NCBI GenBank assembly: GCA_016342645.1 | Contig: JAEINX010000006.1 | Location: 1 to 62,901 of the forward strand | From: Bacteroidales bacterium | Lineage (GTDB): Bacteria > Bacteroidota > Bacteroidia > Bacteroidales > JAEINX01 | Direction: 5' to 3' | DNA length: 62,901 nt | Part shown: in pieces, positions 33,922-43,077 of the stretch | Layout of the letters: each line of letters begins with the position of its first letter | How positions within the stretch are numbered: position 1 is the first letter of the stretch | Program-made: the position numbers and the translations under genes | Notes under the pieces: generated by a model | The model's database searches: none | The model's input: the letters and a program-made list of their open reading frames with translations, nothing else | What the model was told of the DNA's origin: nothing

Positions 33922-36249
33922 CTAAAACTTATAAATAATTTGTCCGCTTATGTATCTTCCGGGACAACGTTGAAAGCGATTGTTTATATAAATTTTATCG
34001 AAAATATTATTAAGATTTACAACTACCGAGAAGCCGGTATAAAATTCATGCTTTAGTTTAGCATTACAAATAACATATGCCGAAAATTTATCGGTATGCA
34101 AATATTCATCATCAACTTCATTCAAATCGTTAATCCATCTTGAGCCAATATATTTAGCTGACAAACTTATATTCGCAATTCTATTCTTCCAAATTAAGCC
34201 GGCAGCAAGTTTGTGGTTTGGAATATTAGTCAAGTATTTATTGTTAAGGTCTTCGTCGGCTTCCGAATCTTTAGTTTTAAATTTTTTAATTTGCGAAATA
34301 TTATATGTGTAATTCAAATATCCGGCAAATGATTCATTCAATTGATATTCCAAATCGGTTTCCAATCCGTAAATGTGCACTTTGCTTATGTTATCAATTA
34401 TATAAATGGGTGATATTTTATAACCCATATTTACCGAATCACCGGTGCTGATAATATACATAAAATCTTTTCCTATAGAATAATAGGCAGATTGTTTTAT
34501 CGTTAAATTTTTAAAAATTGAATAATCAACTCCTATCTCAAAATTATCAACTGTTTCCGGTTTTAGCTCTGGATTTGAAAGCCTAAAGCTGTTTCTTTTC
34601 TTTGAAGTCCGGCACATATCGTCAAGCAAGGGAGCTTTAAAACCTTTTCCATAAGAAAAATAAACTCTTGTTTGGTCGTTAAACCATTTTTGTATAGATA
34701 GTTTCGGGCTAATTGAATTCCAAAAATGAGGATTAATTACCGTATCCTGAAAATCGGTCATAAATTCTATCGAATATGAAGGATATTTCACTGAAAATAA
34801 GCCGTCATTAAAATCAGCAAAATCCAATCTTAAACCAATATTAATTTGAATGTTTTTTGATTTAAAATCAATTTCGTCCTGGAAATATAGTGCGTAAATA
34901 TTCATTTTCCCGGCATTACTAATTAAATCAGTCGAAGTATAATAAGTGTCGGTTGCATCAACGCTGCCGTGTTTATACATTATTCCTGAAGAAAATGTGT
35001 GTTTGTTTTTTGTTAAAGTAAAATCAAGGTTTGCACCCAATTCATGCCTTTTTGAATCAACATCATACAAAAGATACTCCCCCTCTTTCATATATTCATA
35101 AATCCTTTGATAGTGTTCATCAAGCATAAAGAAATCGGATTTCAGATTAAAATTTTTATTCTTATATTTATATTTTAATACTGAAAACCAAGTGTCGTGC
35201 TCGGAGAAAGCACCATAATCGTCAAAAACTTTTATTCCGTTTCCTCTTTTATCGTCAAAGAAATTTGCAAAAAATTCTATGCTGTGTTTTTCATTAAATA
35301 AATATGCGAGCTTAAGGCTTGAACCCACTTCATCAAGAAACACAGGAACAATAATACTATCGTTAACTTCAATGTATTCATCAAGTTCAGTGATATAACC
35401 ATCGCTTTTCTTTGCCGAGCCCATAATATTCCAATAAAAACTGTCTCCGTTTTTAGAATTTACAATTCCCGACAAATTCATGCTTCCTGAAAAAGTATTA
35501 TAAGTACCGTAACTCGTTTTTATATTGCCAGAAAATTTCTTAATCGGTTTTTTTGTAATCACATTAATTACGCCGCCCATTGCATTGCTGCCATATTTAG
35601 CCGAGCCCGGGCCTTTAATAATTTTTATGGCTTCAATGTTTTCATTATTAATAAGATTCCAATTCACAGAACCGCCATCAGATTTATTTAAAGGAATATC
35701 ATCAATCAATACAAGTGTTCTTGATTGATCGGTTCCACTTAATCCACGTAAGGACACAACAGCATGACTCGAAAAAATCCCAAGAGTATTATCAACGTTT
35801 ACTCCTGAAATATTACTTAGAATATCGGCCATATTTTGCTCCGAACTATTTTCAATTTTTTCAACAGGAATAACCTTTATGCGTGAAGGGATTTTTTTTA
35901 CGTATTCATATTTATCAGCAATAATTGTTACATCATCTAAGGTGAGATTTTTTTTGTTCAATTTTATTTTAAGAAATAGATTTTCGCCATTAACCTCAAG
36001 ATCAATTCTCTCAGGCAAATATCCCAGATGAGAAATTTTCAGAGTATATTTTCCATCATTAAATTCATCAATTGAAAACTCGCCATTTTCATTTGTTGAG
36101 CTTCCCTTTTTCAACTCTACAATAAAAACATTCGCACCACTGAGTGATGTTTCTGTTTTATCTGATACAACTCCTGAAATTTTACAAGAGTTTTGCGTAA
36201 CAGCAAATAGAGGAAAAAATAAAAACAGCAGAAATAAGTTTCTGATCAA
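33922..36249 (-). CDS. TonB-dependent outer-membrane receptor
   Basis: A 775-residue outer-membrane receptor. After a signal peptide (about 1-18) comes a carboxypeptidase-like regulatory domain (about 22-105; ISGVVSDKTETSLSGANVFI), then the plug (about 125-235; SLRGLSGTDQSRTLVLIDDI and GPGSAKYGSNAMGGVINVIT) and a 22-strand barrel ending GRYISGQIIYKF. The plug and barrel layout resembles cobalamin/haem-type receptors rather than SusC, and there is no SusD partner. It overlaps the T9SS protein gene by 4 bp (ATGA), so the two are translationally coupled. Substrate unknown. Confidence 0.93.
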   Translation of the reverse strand: MIRNLFLLFLFFPLFAVTQNSCKISGVVSDKTETSLSGANVFIVELKKGSSTNENGEFSIDEFNDGKYTLKISHLGYLPERIDLEVNGENLFLKIKLNKKNLTLDDVTIIADKYEYVKKIPSRIKVIPVEKIENSSEQNMADILSNISGVNVDNTLGIFSSHAVVSLRGLSGTDQSRTLVLIDDIPLNKSDGGSVNWNLINNENIEAIKIIKGPGSAKYGSNAMGGVINVITKKPIKKFSGNIKTSYGTYNTFSGSMNLSGIVNSKNGDSFYWNIMGSAKKSDGYITELDEYIEVNDSIIVPVFLDEVGSSLKLAYLFNEKHSIEFFANFFDDKRGNGIKVFDDYGAFSEHDTWFSVLKYKYKNKNFNLKSDFFMLDEHYQRIYEYMKEGEYLLYDVDSKRHELGANLDFTLTKNKHTFSSGIMYKHGSVDATDTYYTSTDLISNAGKMNIYALYFQDEIDFKSKNIQINIGLRLDFADFNDGLFSVKYPSYSIEFMTDFQDTVINPHFWNSISPKLSIQKWFNDQTRVYFSYGKGFKAPLLDDMCRTSKKRNSFRLSNPELKPETVDNFEIGVDYSIFKNLTIKQSAYYSIGKDFMYIISTGDSVNMGYKISPIYIIDNISKVHIYGLETDLEYQLNESFAGYLNYTYNISQIKKFKTKDSEADEDLNNKYLTNIPNHKLAAGLIWKNRIANISLSAKYIGSRWINDLNEVDDEYLHTDKFSAYVICNAKLKHEFYTGFSVVVNLNNIFDKIYINNRFQRCPGRYISGQIIYKF

Positions 36250-37130
36250 TTTACAATTAGCTTACTAATGTGAATTGAATCAAAACCTATCAATTTTGTG
36301 CGGATCATATAATTCCCAGGTGCCAAATCATCTGTATAAATTTTTGTATAATCATCAACTTTATTAATCTGTTTCACTAATTTCCCCTGCATATTATGAA
36401 TTGATATTGATTGAATTTCGTTCGTGCTTTCAATATTAACAAAATCATGAGCGGGGTTTGGATAGATTTTCAAATTGTTGGAATAAAGAATATCATCAAC
36501 TCCTGAATTTGAAGTTCCCAATAAAATCACATCGTCAATTTTAGAAATACCATCGGTAAGAACAGGCTCTCCCGAAGTACTTATGTCAGAAATCATAATC
36601 CATCTAATATACATTGATGACGATCCCGGATTGTTAAATTCGGCAGGTAAAGGCAATTCATTAACAACTCCACTTGTCCAATTATTTGAACAAATAACTG
36701 TCCCTCCCTGAATATCAACCCAGTCTTCACCACTAAAACGACATTGTAATTTCCAATCACGTGGGCCGGGATTAGTTTCATCCGAAAATTGTTTTGATGA
36801 AATTCTTAGATTTGTGTAACCTTCGGCTTTGAATTTAATAGACCATAATTTTGCGTTTGCACCGTTTTCCCAACCATCTACCGTTCCGGCATAATCACCT
36901 AAACCACCAACTCCTTCAGTCATTGAAATATGGCGAAGAACAGTATTAGGCCAAGCAACAGTATCTTCTGCAGATATATATCTGCCTGAATTTGACGATA
37001 ATCCTGCATTTGGATAAATATCGGTAGTATCAACTCCTGTTGGAAATGTATATGCAGTTATTGTGTCGTTCTGTGCATATAATCCGGTGCTTAACAAAGC
37101 ACAAAAAATAATTAGTAAATGTTTATTCAT
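36246..37130 (-). CDS. T9SS type A cargo protein of the TonB cassette
   Basis: A 294-residue secreted protein: a signal peptide (1-19), one jelly-roll-like domain (about 25-210; LWSIKFKAEGYTNLRISSKQ and DWKLQCRFSGEDW), and a type A sorting domain (about 215-294; NLKIYPNPAHDFVNIES, ending DSIHISKLIVN). It should be exported by the T9SS to the cell surface. Its stop overlaps the TonB receptor start by 4 bp, and the lipoprotein gene lies 33 bp upstream, so all three are one unit. A ligand-capturing role beside the receptor is plausible but unproven. Confidence 0.9.
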   Translation of the reverse strand: MNKHLLIIFCALLSTGLYAQNDTITAYTFPTGVDTTDIYPNAGLSSNSGRYISAEDTVAWPNTVLRHISMTEGVGGLGDYAGTVDGWENGANAKLWSIKFKAEGYTNLRISSKQFSDETNPGPRDWKLQCRFSGEDWVDIQGGTVICSNNWTSGVVNELPLPAEFNNPGSSSMYIRWIMISDISTSGEPVLTDGISKIDDVILLGTSNSGVDDILYSNNLKIYPNPAHDFVNIESTNEIQSISIHNMQGKLVKQINKVDDYTKIYTDDLAPGNYMIRTKLIGFDSIHISKLIVN

Positions 37131-37163
37131 AAATTTAAATTTTAGATTATTATTAAAACTGTA

Positions 37164-38090
37164 TTAAAATTGCATTTTTATTGAAAATTCCATTGAGCCG
37201 GCCTCAAATTCGTCGGCGCGAATAACTCTTAAAAGCCCCTTTTTCCCATTTATAGTTTGAAACGGAATAACCTTCCCAGCCGTTGCCCATTTGAATTTCT
37301 TTTTACCCCAGACTTCATTGAAACTTACAATTATCAAACTGTCGTTCTGGCAGTTATTATAATCGTTTGCCGAAATAGGTTCCGTATCAACACTAATATC
37401 CCATAATGTAAAATTTCTTGTTGTCCAGTAGGGGATTGAGGGATAAAATCCTGAGGCTTCCAAACTGAAATTATCATACTCGCCTGATGAGGACAAAACC
37501 GGTGAAGGAAGATTCTCATCTTCTATATAATATGTCAATATCTCAATATCCGATTGCAATATTTTTGCCGAATCCTCAAAATATGTATGACCGTTTTTTA
37601 AATTCAAAAATTGTCCGAACTCCGTATTGTTTTGATATCCCATTGTGATCGAAGGATAATATATAATCCCTCCAAACTCTGAGTTCGGGTCTTTATAAAC
37701 TGTCATTGAAATTTCGGAACTTAGCCTGTTTTTATCCATAACTACACATGTCCACTCAACTACTTCTTCAACATTTTGGTAAAACACTTTTTCAATATCA
37801 AGCGACATTGAATACATGCCCGTATCCATCACAACCTTATAACTATTATCGGGAAACACTTTTTTTATCACAAAATTAGTTATCTCAGTATCCGAACCTC
37901 TGGCCTGAATACCAAACAACAAAGCCCCGCCAGTTTTTACAGTATCATTATTATGAACAAATTTTTCATTGGTTTTGAAATTTATTGCCGGAGGCATTTT
38001 TTCGTCTTTGTCCTTTTCGCACGAAAAAAAAGTAATTAATACGAAAACAAAAATAATTAGTTTTGAAAATCGGGTAGAGAATAAATACAT
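37164..38090 (-). CDS. Lipoprotein of the TonB cassette
   Basis: A 308-residue lipoprotein with lipobox FFSC near residue 24, followed by a Lys/Asp-rich linker (EKDKDEKMPP). The mature part is beta-rich with no family I recognise (ARGSDTEITNFVIKKVFPD, VVEWTCVVMDKNRLSSEISM). It is the first gene of a cassette continuing with a T9SS cargo protein and a TonB receptor, so it may be a surface-exposed binding protein feeding the receptor, as HmuY or SusD-like lipoproteins do, but no sequence match to those is claimed. A 24-bp palindrome lies about 80 bp upstream. Confidence 0.75.
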   Translation of the reverse strand: MYLFSTRFSKLIIFVFVLITFFSCEKDKDEKMPPAINFKTNEKFVHNNDTVKTGGALLFGIQARGSDTEITNFVIKKVFPDNSYKVVMDTGMYSMSLDIEKVFYQNVEEVVEWTCVVMDKNRLSSEISMTVYKDPNSEFGGIIYYPSITMGYQNNTEFGQFLNLKNGHTYFEDSAKILQSDIEILTYYIEDENLPSPVLSSSGEYDNFSLEASGFYPSIPYWTTRNFTLWDISVDTEPISANDYNNCQNDSLIIVSFNEVWGKKKFKWATAGKVIPFQTINGKKGLLRVIRADEFEAGSMEFSIKMQF

Positions 38091-38171
38091 ATTTTATAGT
38101 TTTATTTTTCGAGTTTTTAATTTATTTTATTAATAAATTCTAAAACTCATTTATAAAAAAAATAAATTTAT

Positions 38172-38195
38172 CGATATGCAAAAGAATGCATATCG
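38172..38195. promoter_or_regulatory. 24-bp palindrome, candidate operator of the TonB cassette
   Basis: CGATATGCA (38172-38180) and TGCATATCG (38187-38195) form a perfect 9-bp inverted repeat around AAAGAA. It lies in the 284-bp gap upstream of the lipoprotein gene and downstream of lpxD. The 15-bp centre spacing suits a dimeric regulator. Which regulator binds is unknown. It is not followed by a T-run in either direction, so a terminator is less likely. Confidence 0.55.
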
Positions 38196-38374
38196 TTGCA
38201 AAATTATTATTATTTTTTTAAAACAAAACCTTTTTTTAAATTAAATTCACTAAAAATTTCATGGAACTTTTAAAAGAAATGTTTTGTAAAAACTATTATG
38301 AAAAAGTCTATAAAATATGTTTAAGCAGAGAAATTTAAAATTTTTCTTTTTGTAAAAAATATTTGAGATTAGAA

Positions 38375-39397
38375 TTACGAATGTTTCTTCTCAAGTTCAT
38401 TGATTCTATCGACAATATTATTTAAATTTCTGAAATGTATATAAGAATGCATATATTTTTTGACTTCAAAAGCAGGTGAGCCTTGGACGATGCTTCCCTT
38501 TTTCAGAATATTTTTAGATAAGCCCGATTGAGCGGCAATTTTAACTTCGTCGGCGATAATCAAATGCCCGATTATTCCCACTTGTCCACCGATCATGCAA
38601 TTCTTCCCAATTTTTGTTGAACCGGAAATACCAGTTTGTGATGCAATAACTGTGTTCTCTCCAATTTCAACATTATGAGCGATCTGAATCAAATTGTCAA
38701 GCTTAACTCCTTTTCTGATAATTGTTGAGCCTAAAGTTGCTCTGTCGATTGTTGTATTTGAACCAATCTCAACATTATCTTCAACCAGAACATTACCGAT
38801 TTGAGCAATTTTTTTATAATTATTATTACTTTGGGGAGCAAATCCAAAACCATCGCTACCAATTACAACACCGGCATGAATTGTGCAGTTTTTTCCGATT
38901 TCACATTCCGAATAAATTTTTATTCCTGCAAATAGCATTGAATTTTCACCAATTTTCACATTGTCACCAATATATGTTTGAGGATAAATTTTTGCATTTT
39001 CACTAATGACAACATTCTCGCCAATGACAACGAAATCTCCAATATAAACATTTTTTCCAATTTTAGCAGAATCGGGAATGGAAGCCATTTTTGATATCCC
39101 TGTTTTATTCAATTTTATTTGATTATAAAAATCAAGTAACTGAGCAAATGCCGAATATGGATCATCAACTTTAATTAAAGTCGTAGAAATAGGTTTTTCT
39201 GGAGTAAAATTCTTTGCAACAATAACTGCCGAAGCATTTGTTGAATAAATGAATTTCTTATATTTTGGATTAGCCAAAAAACTTAATGAGCCTTCCTCCC
39301 CTTCCTCGATTTTCGAAAGTTTATTTAAGTTTACATCTTGGTTTCCTTCAACTTCGCCTTTTAATATTTCAGCAATTTTTTGAGCCGTAAATTCCAT
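38375..39397 (-). CDS. lpxD: UDP-3-O-acylglucosamine N-acyltransferase
   Basis: A 340-residue LpxD, which adds the second acyl chain in lipid A synthesis. The N-terminal uridine-binding domain (FTAQKIAEILKGEVEGNQDV, GSLSFLANPKYKKFIYSTNA) leads into the beta-helix with GVVIGSDGFGFAP and the catalytic-His region LIQIAHNVEIGENTVIASQ. A C-terminal helix ends the protein (FRNLNNIVDRINELEKK). Compared with the paralogue at 30016-30948 this is the canonical form. It follows the HD-protein gene by 29 bp. The usual next gene, lpxC-fabZ, has been displaced by a TonB cassette. Confidence 0.95.
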   Translation of the reverse strand: MEFTAQKIAEILKGEVEGNQDVNLNKLSKIEEGEEGSLSFLANPKYKKFIYSTNASAVIVAKNFTPEKPISTTLIKVDDPYSAFAQLLDFYNQIKLNKTGISKMASIPDSAKIGKNVYIGDFVVIGENVVISENAKIYPQTYIGDNVKIGENSMLFAGIKIYSECEIGKNCTIHAGVVIGSDGFGFAPQSNNNYKKIAQIGNVLVEDNVEIGSNTTIDRATLGSTIIRKGVKLDNLIQIAHNVEIGENTVIASQTGISGSTKIGKNCMIGGQVGIIGHLIIADEVKIAAQSGLSKNILKKGSIVQGSPAFEVKKYMHSYIHFRNLNNIVDRINELEKKHS

Positions 39398-39426
39398 GCT
39401 TTCCGATTAAATTATTTCTGCAATTT

Positions 39427-40716
39427 TCAAAAAGCAAATTTAATTGTTTTTGGATAGCAAATAAAATATTTTGTTACCGGTTTTGACAAAACCGAAATAT
39501 TAAGTTGATCGGATGCTTCTGCAATATCAAGAATTTTTCCATCTTTAAAAAGAATTTTAATCTTACCTCCATGAGGATCGTAAGCATAGTTTGATGTGAT
39601 ATCCGAAAACACAAAATATTCAATTTCATCATCTTTGATGCTAAATTTCTTGGAAGTTTGCATTTTTATGGTTTGCAAATATTCATCCGAAAATTTCTCA
39701 TTTTGCAATTCAATTTTAAACAACCGCCGATAAACAAGGCTTTTGCTCAATTCCGACAAAATTATATCAGGATGATTACACCAAACTTTCAGAGAGGTGA
39801 AAATATCGTAATCATCAAGTTGAGAAAATTTATCAAGAAGAGTCTTATCATTTAAAAAATCGTTTTTAGTGAAATTATTTTTGAGGAATAATTTAAAAAT
39901 CGGTGTTGTAAAAAGATTTTCACCGTTTTCGCAAAGAATTTTTGCTCTTTTCAAAGCTTTCATCAACATATATTCAGATGCGAGAACGGTTTTGTGCAAA
40001 TAAACCTGCCAAAACATCAGGCGTCTTGCAATAATAAATTTCTCAATTGAATAAATCCCTTTTGCCTCAACAACAAGCTCATCATCAACAACATCAAGCA
40101 TTTCTATTATACGATCGGTACTAACAATTCCTTCGTAAACGCCTGTAAAAAAACTATCTCTTTTCAAATAATCAAGCCTATCAACATCAAGCTGGCTTGA
40201 AATTAGTTGATGAAGAAACTTTTTTTTGTAAGTATCATTAAAAATTTCGATGGCAAGACTCAATTTTCCGGAAAAAATTTCATTTAACCTGGCCATAAAA
40301 ATTTCGGAAAGGTCTTCGTGGCTCGTTTCAAAAATAATTGATTTTTCGAGAGTATGAGAATAAGGCCCATGCCCAATATCATGGAGAAGAATTGCAATTG
40401 TGGCAGCTTCGGCTTCTTTATCCGTAATTTCTTTTCCTTTCATTCGAAGAGCATTTATTGCCTGCGTCATCAAGTGCATTGCACCAATTGCGTGGTGAAA
40501 CCTTGTGTGCAAAGCTCCCGGATAAACTAAATGTGTTAAAGCAGTTTGTTTTATCCTTCTTAATCTCTGAAAATATGGATGTTCAATTATCTCAAAAACA
40601 ATATTATCAGGAATTGTAATAAAGCCGTAAACAGGGTCATTAAATATTTTTCTTTTAAAAGTCAGGCTCGAATTATTATTTTTTTTTCCGTCAGATTGTA
40701 AATACATCTCAAACAA
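39427..40716 (-). CDS. HD-domain phosphohydrolase (SAMHD1/dGTPase-like)
   Basis: A 429-residue cytosolic protein with a complete HD signature: TRFHHAIGAMHLMTQAINAL followed by ATIAILLHDIGHGPYSHTLE, and a later DVDRLDYLKRDSFFTGV with the second Asp. This matches the family that hydrolyses (d)NTPs to nucleosides and triphosphate (SAMHD1, YwfO). It is regularly the gene before lpxD in Bacteroidota and is so here. Its substrate in this group is not established. It is divergent from porX. Confidence 0.92.
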   Translation of the reverse strand: MFEMYLQSDGKKNNNSSLTFKRKIFNDPVYGFITIPDNIVFEIIEHPYFQRLRRIKQTALTHLVYPGALHTRFHHAIGAMHLMTQAINALRMKGKEITDKEAEAATIAILLHDIGHGPYSHTLEKSIIFETSHEDLSEIFMARLNEIFSGKLSLAIEIFNDTYKKKFLHQLISSQLDVDRLDYLKRDSFFTGVYEGIVSTDRIIEMLDVVDDELVVEAKGIYSIEKFIIARRLMFWQVYLHKTVLASEYMLMKALKRAKILCENGENLFTTPIFKLFLKNNFTKNDFLNDKTLLDKFSQLDDYDIFTSLKVWCNHPDIILSELSKSLVYRRLFKIELQNEKFSDEYLQTIKMQTSKKFSIKDDEIEYFVFSDITSNYAYDPHGGKIKILFKDGKILDIAEASDQLNISVLSKPVTKYFICYPKTIKFAF

Positions 40717-40878
40717 TTTTAATATAAAATTACCGTTTTAATTGATAAATAAATCAAAGATTAAAAAAAAGCTTTTTAGTTTTTATTATTGTTAAAAAAC
40801 TATATTTCAATAATACAATTTTTTCTAAATATGGCTTTACTTTTTAATAATTAATTTTTTAAATATAATAACAAATAA

Positions 40879-42432
40879 ATGGACAATATACATATTTTAT
40901 GGGCTGATGATGAAATTGATTTACTAAAACCTCATATTATTTTTCTTGAGCAAAAAGGATATTCGGTTCAAACAGCGACAAGTGGAGACGAAGCACTTGA
41001 GTTTTTAATATCCAAAACTTTCGACATAATTTTTTTAGATGAAAACATGCCGGGCCTTTCAGGTATCGAAACTCTTATAAAGATTAAAGATACCAATCCA
41101 AATATTCCGGTTGTAATGATAACAAAAAGCGAGGAAGAAACAATCATGGAGGAGGCTATCGGATCGAAGATTTCAGATTATTTAATAAAACCTGTTAATC
41201 CGAACCAGATAGTACTTTGTTTGAAAAAAAATCTTGAAAAGAAAAAACTAATAAGTGAAAAAACTACTCATTCTTACCAGCAGGAATTTAGGAATATTGG
41301 AATGGAAATTGGCAATCAGCTTAATTATAAAGAATGGGTTGATATTTATAAGAAAATTATTAAATGGGAAATTGAGCTTGAATTATCGAACGATGAAGGT
41401 ATTAGAGAAATTCTGAGGATGCAAAAAGACGAAGCTAACCAGGTTTTTTCAAGGTTTATTGAAAAAAGATATATTGATTGGTTGAATTCATCAAGTGGCG
41501 AAAGTCCTGTTTTGTCTCATACTTTGGTCAGAGAAAAAATTCTACCACATATTTCCGATAACACTACAACCTTTGTAATTCTGATCGATAATTTAAGATA
41601 TGATCAATGGAAAGTTATTCAACCCATTATCGAAGAATATTATCATGTTGAGTCCGATGAAATATTTTTCAGCATTCTCCCAACAACAACCCAATATTCA
41701 CGAAATGCAATTTTTTCAGGTTTGATGCCTACCGAAATTGAAAAAAAATATCCTAAATATTGGAAATATGAAGAAGATGAAGGCACAAAAAACCAATATG
41801 AAAATGAATTATTGACCGAACAGTTGAAACGCTTTGGAAGAGATATTAAACACTCTTACACAAAAGTTCTTAGTCTTTCGGTTGGAAAGCGTTTGGTCGA
41901 AAACATACACAACCTAATGCAAAATCAGTTGAATTTTATTGTTTATAATTTTGTTGATATGCTTTCACATGCAAGAACCGAAATGGAAATTATTCGTGAA
42001 CTTGCCGATGATGACCCTGCATATCGTTCGCTAACTCTTTCTTGGTTTGAACATTCTCCATTATTGGAAATCATTAAATTCATAGCCTCAAAAAAAGCAA
42101 AACTTATAATTACATCCGATCATGGCTCAATTAGAGTGAATAATCCGGTAAAAATTATCGGTGATAAAAACACCAACACCAACCTAAGATATAAATGTGG
42201 CAGAAACCTTAATTTCAACAAAAAAGATGTCTTCGATATTCGTGAACCACAAAAAGCATATCTTCCTAAAAATAACGTTAGTACATCTTTCGTGTTTTGC
42301 AAAAAAAATGATTTTTTTGCTTATCCAAATAATTTTAATTATTATTCAAATTATTACAAAAACACCTTTCAACATGGTGGAGTTTCGATGGAGGAACTTA
42401 TGATTCCGATAATTTCCTTGAAAGCAAAATAA
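40879..42432 (+). CDS. porX: T9SS response regulator PorX (receiver plus PglZ domain)
   Basis: A 517-residue response regulator. Residues 1-125 form a receiver with Asp10/Asp11 and phospho-acceptor Asp54 (IIFLDENMPGL). Residues about 210-510 form a PglZ/alkaline-phosphatase-fold domain: VILIDNLRYDQW, SILPTTTQYSRNAIFSGLMP, ITSDHGSIRVNNP and the final FQHGGVSMEELMIPIISL, with metal-ligand Asp and His residues visible. PorX with histidine kinase PorY controls T9SS genes through sigma factor SigP; its C-terminal domain hydrolyses nucleotide substrates. The following tsaE and ald-like genes are its usual neighbours. Confidence 0.95.
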   Translation: MDNIHILWADDEIDLLKPHIIFLEQKGYSVQTATSGDEALEFLISKTFDIIFLDENMPGLSGIETLIKIKDTNPNIPVVMITKSEEETIMEEAIGSKISDYLIKPVNPNQIVLCLKKNLEKKKLISEKTTHSYQQEFRNIGMEIGNQLNYKEWVDIYKKIIKWEIELELSNDEGIREILRMQKDEANQVFSRFIEKRYIDWLNSSSGESPVLSHTLVREKILPHISDNTTTFVILIDNLRYDQWKVIQPIIEEYYHVESDEIFFSILPTTTQYSRNAIFSGLMPTEIEKKYPKYWKYEEDEGTKNQYENELLTEQLKRFGRDIKHSYTKVLSLSVGKRLVENIHNLMQNQLNFIVYNFVDMLSHARTEMEIIRELADDDPAYRSLTLSWFEHSPLLEIIKFIASKKAKLIITSDHGSIRVNNPVKIIGDKNTNTNLRYKCGRNLNFNKKDVFDIREPQKAYLPKNNVSTSFVFCKKNDFFAYPNNFNYYSNYYKNTFQHGGVSMEELMIPIISLKAK

Positions 42433-42491
42433 ATTAGTTGTATTTGATTTATAGTGAGTTAATAAGCAAAAAGCCACTAATTCACTGATTT

Positions 42492-42530
42492 GAAATTGGA
42501 AATTAGGAAGAAGGACAAATTTCCAATTTC
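42492..42530. terminator. 13-bp inverted repeat between porX and tsaE
   Basis: GAAATTGGAAATT (42492-42504) and AATTTCCAATTTC (42518-42530) form a perfect 13-bp stem with a 13-nt loop, 60 bp behind the porX stop. It is not followed by a T-run, so it may be a weak terminator, an RNA-processing element or a palindromic repeat. Confidence 0.45.
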
Positions 42531-42534
42531 TGCG

Positions 42535-42542
42535 TATATTTG
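42535..42542 (+). promoter_or_regulatory. -7 element for tsaE
   Basis: TATATTTG matches TAnnTTTG exactly, 56 bp before the tsaE ATG. No clear -33 TTG sits at the right distance, since the 13-bp inverted repeat occupies that place. An imperfect CCTGC...GCAGG hairpin (about 42549-42582) lies in the leader. Confidence 0.45.
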
Positions 42543-42597
42543 CATAATCCCTGCCCGACTTTGTCATTCAGGCGGCTGCAGGAACAAATATAAACAC

Positions 42598-43023
42598 ATG
42601 GAGAAATTATTTGTTTGTAAATCTTTAGATGAATTAAGTCAAGTTGCTAACTTAATTCTTGAAAATTTTTCACAATATCGAGTTTTTGCCTTCTATGGAA
42701 AAATGGGAGTTGGAAAAACTACATTAATAAAGCATATTTGTAAAATATTAGATGTTGAAGATAATGTTGTAAGCCCATCGTTTTCTATTATAAACGAATA
42801 CAAAACTTTATCTAAGGAAAGTGTATTTCATTTTGATTTTTACAGAATAAAAAACCTTGTCGAAGCACTTGATATCGGCTACGAGGATTATTTTTATAGT
42901 GATTCATTTTGCTTCATTGAATGGCCCGAAAAAATCGAAGAACTTTTGCCTGAAAATTTCGTATATGTGCATATTGATATAAATGAAAATGATAATAGTC
43001 GTATAATAAAATTAAAAGATTAG
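42598..43023 (+). CDS. tsaE: tRNA t6A37 threonylcarbamoylation ATPase TsaE
   Basis: A 141-residue P-loop protein needed for N6-threonylcarbamoyladenosine in tRNA, acting with TsaB, TsaC and TsaD. The Walker A is FYGKMGVGKTTLIKHICK (near residue 33), then VSPSFSIINEY and the conserved SFCFIEWPEKIEELLP. A longer frame opens at 42490, but it would begin inside a hairpin, before the promoter element, and adds 36 residues foreign to the family; the methionine at 42598 gives the normal TsaE length. It lies between porX and the alanine dehydrogenase-like gene. Confidence 0.95.
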   Translation: MEKLFVCKSLDELSQVANLILENFSQYRVFAFYGKMGVGKTTLIKHICKILDVEDNVVSPSFSIINEYKTLSKESVFHFDFYRIKNLVEALDIGYEDYFYSDSFCFIEWPEKIEELLPENFVYVHIDINENDNSRIIKLKD

Positions 43024-43077
43024 GTTTAGCAAATAATTTGAAGTTAGGAAGCAATTAAATAATTTAATTCTCGTGAT

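Noticed and set aside
36246..38090. The lipoprotein and T9SS protein considered as HmuY- or SusD-type partners
   Set aside because: Position fits a ligand-binding role, but I see no sequence features of HmuY or SusD in either protein, so no such name is given.
42490..42597. An N-terminal extension of TsaE by 36 residues
   Set aside because: The extension would start inside a 13-bp inverted repeat and upstream of the -7 element, and it adds residues not found in TsaE; the start at 42598 gives the normal length.
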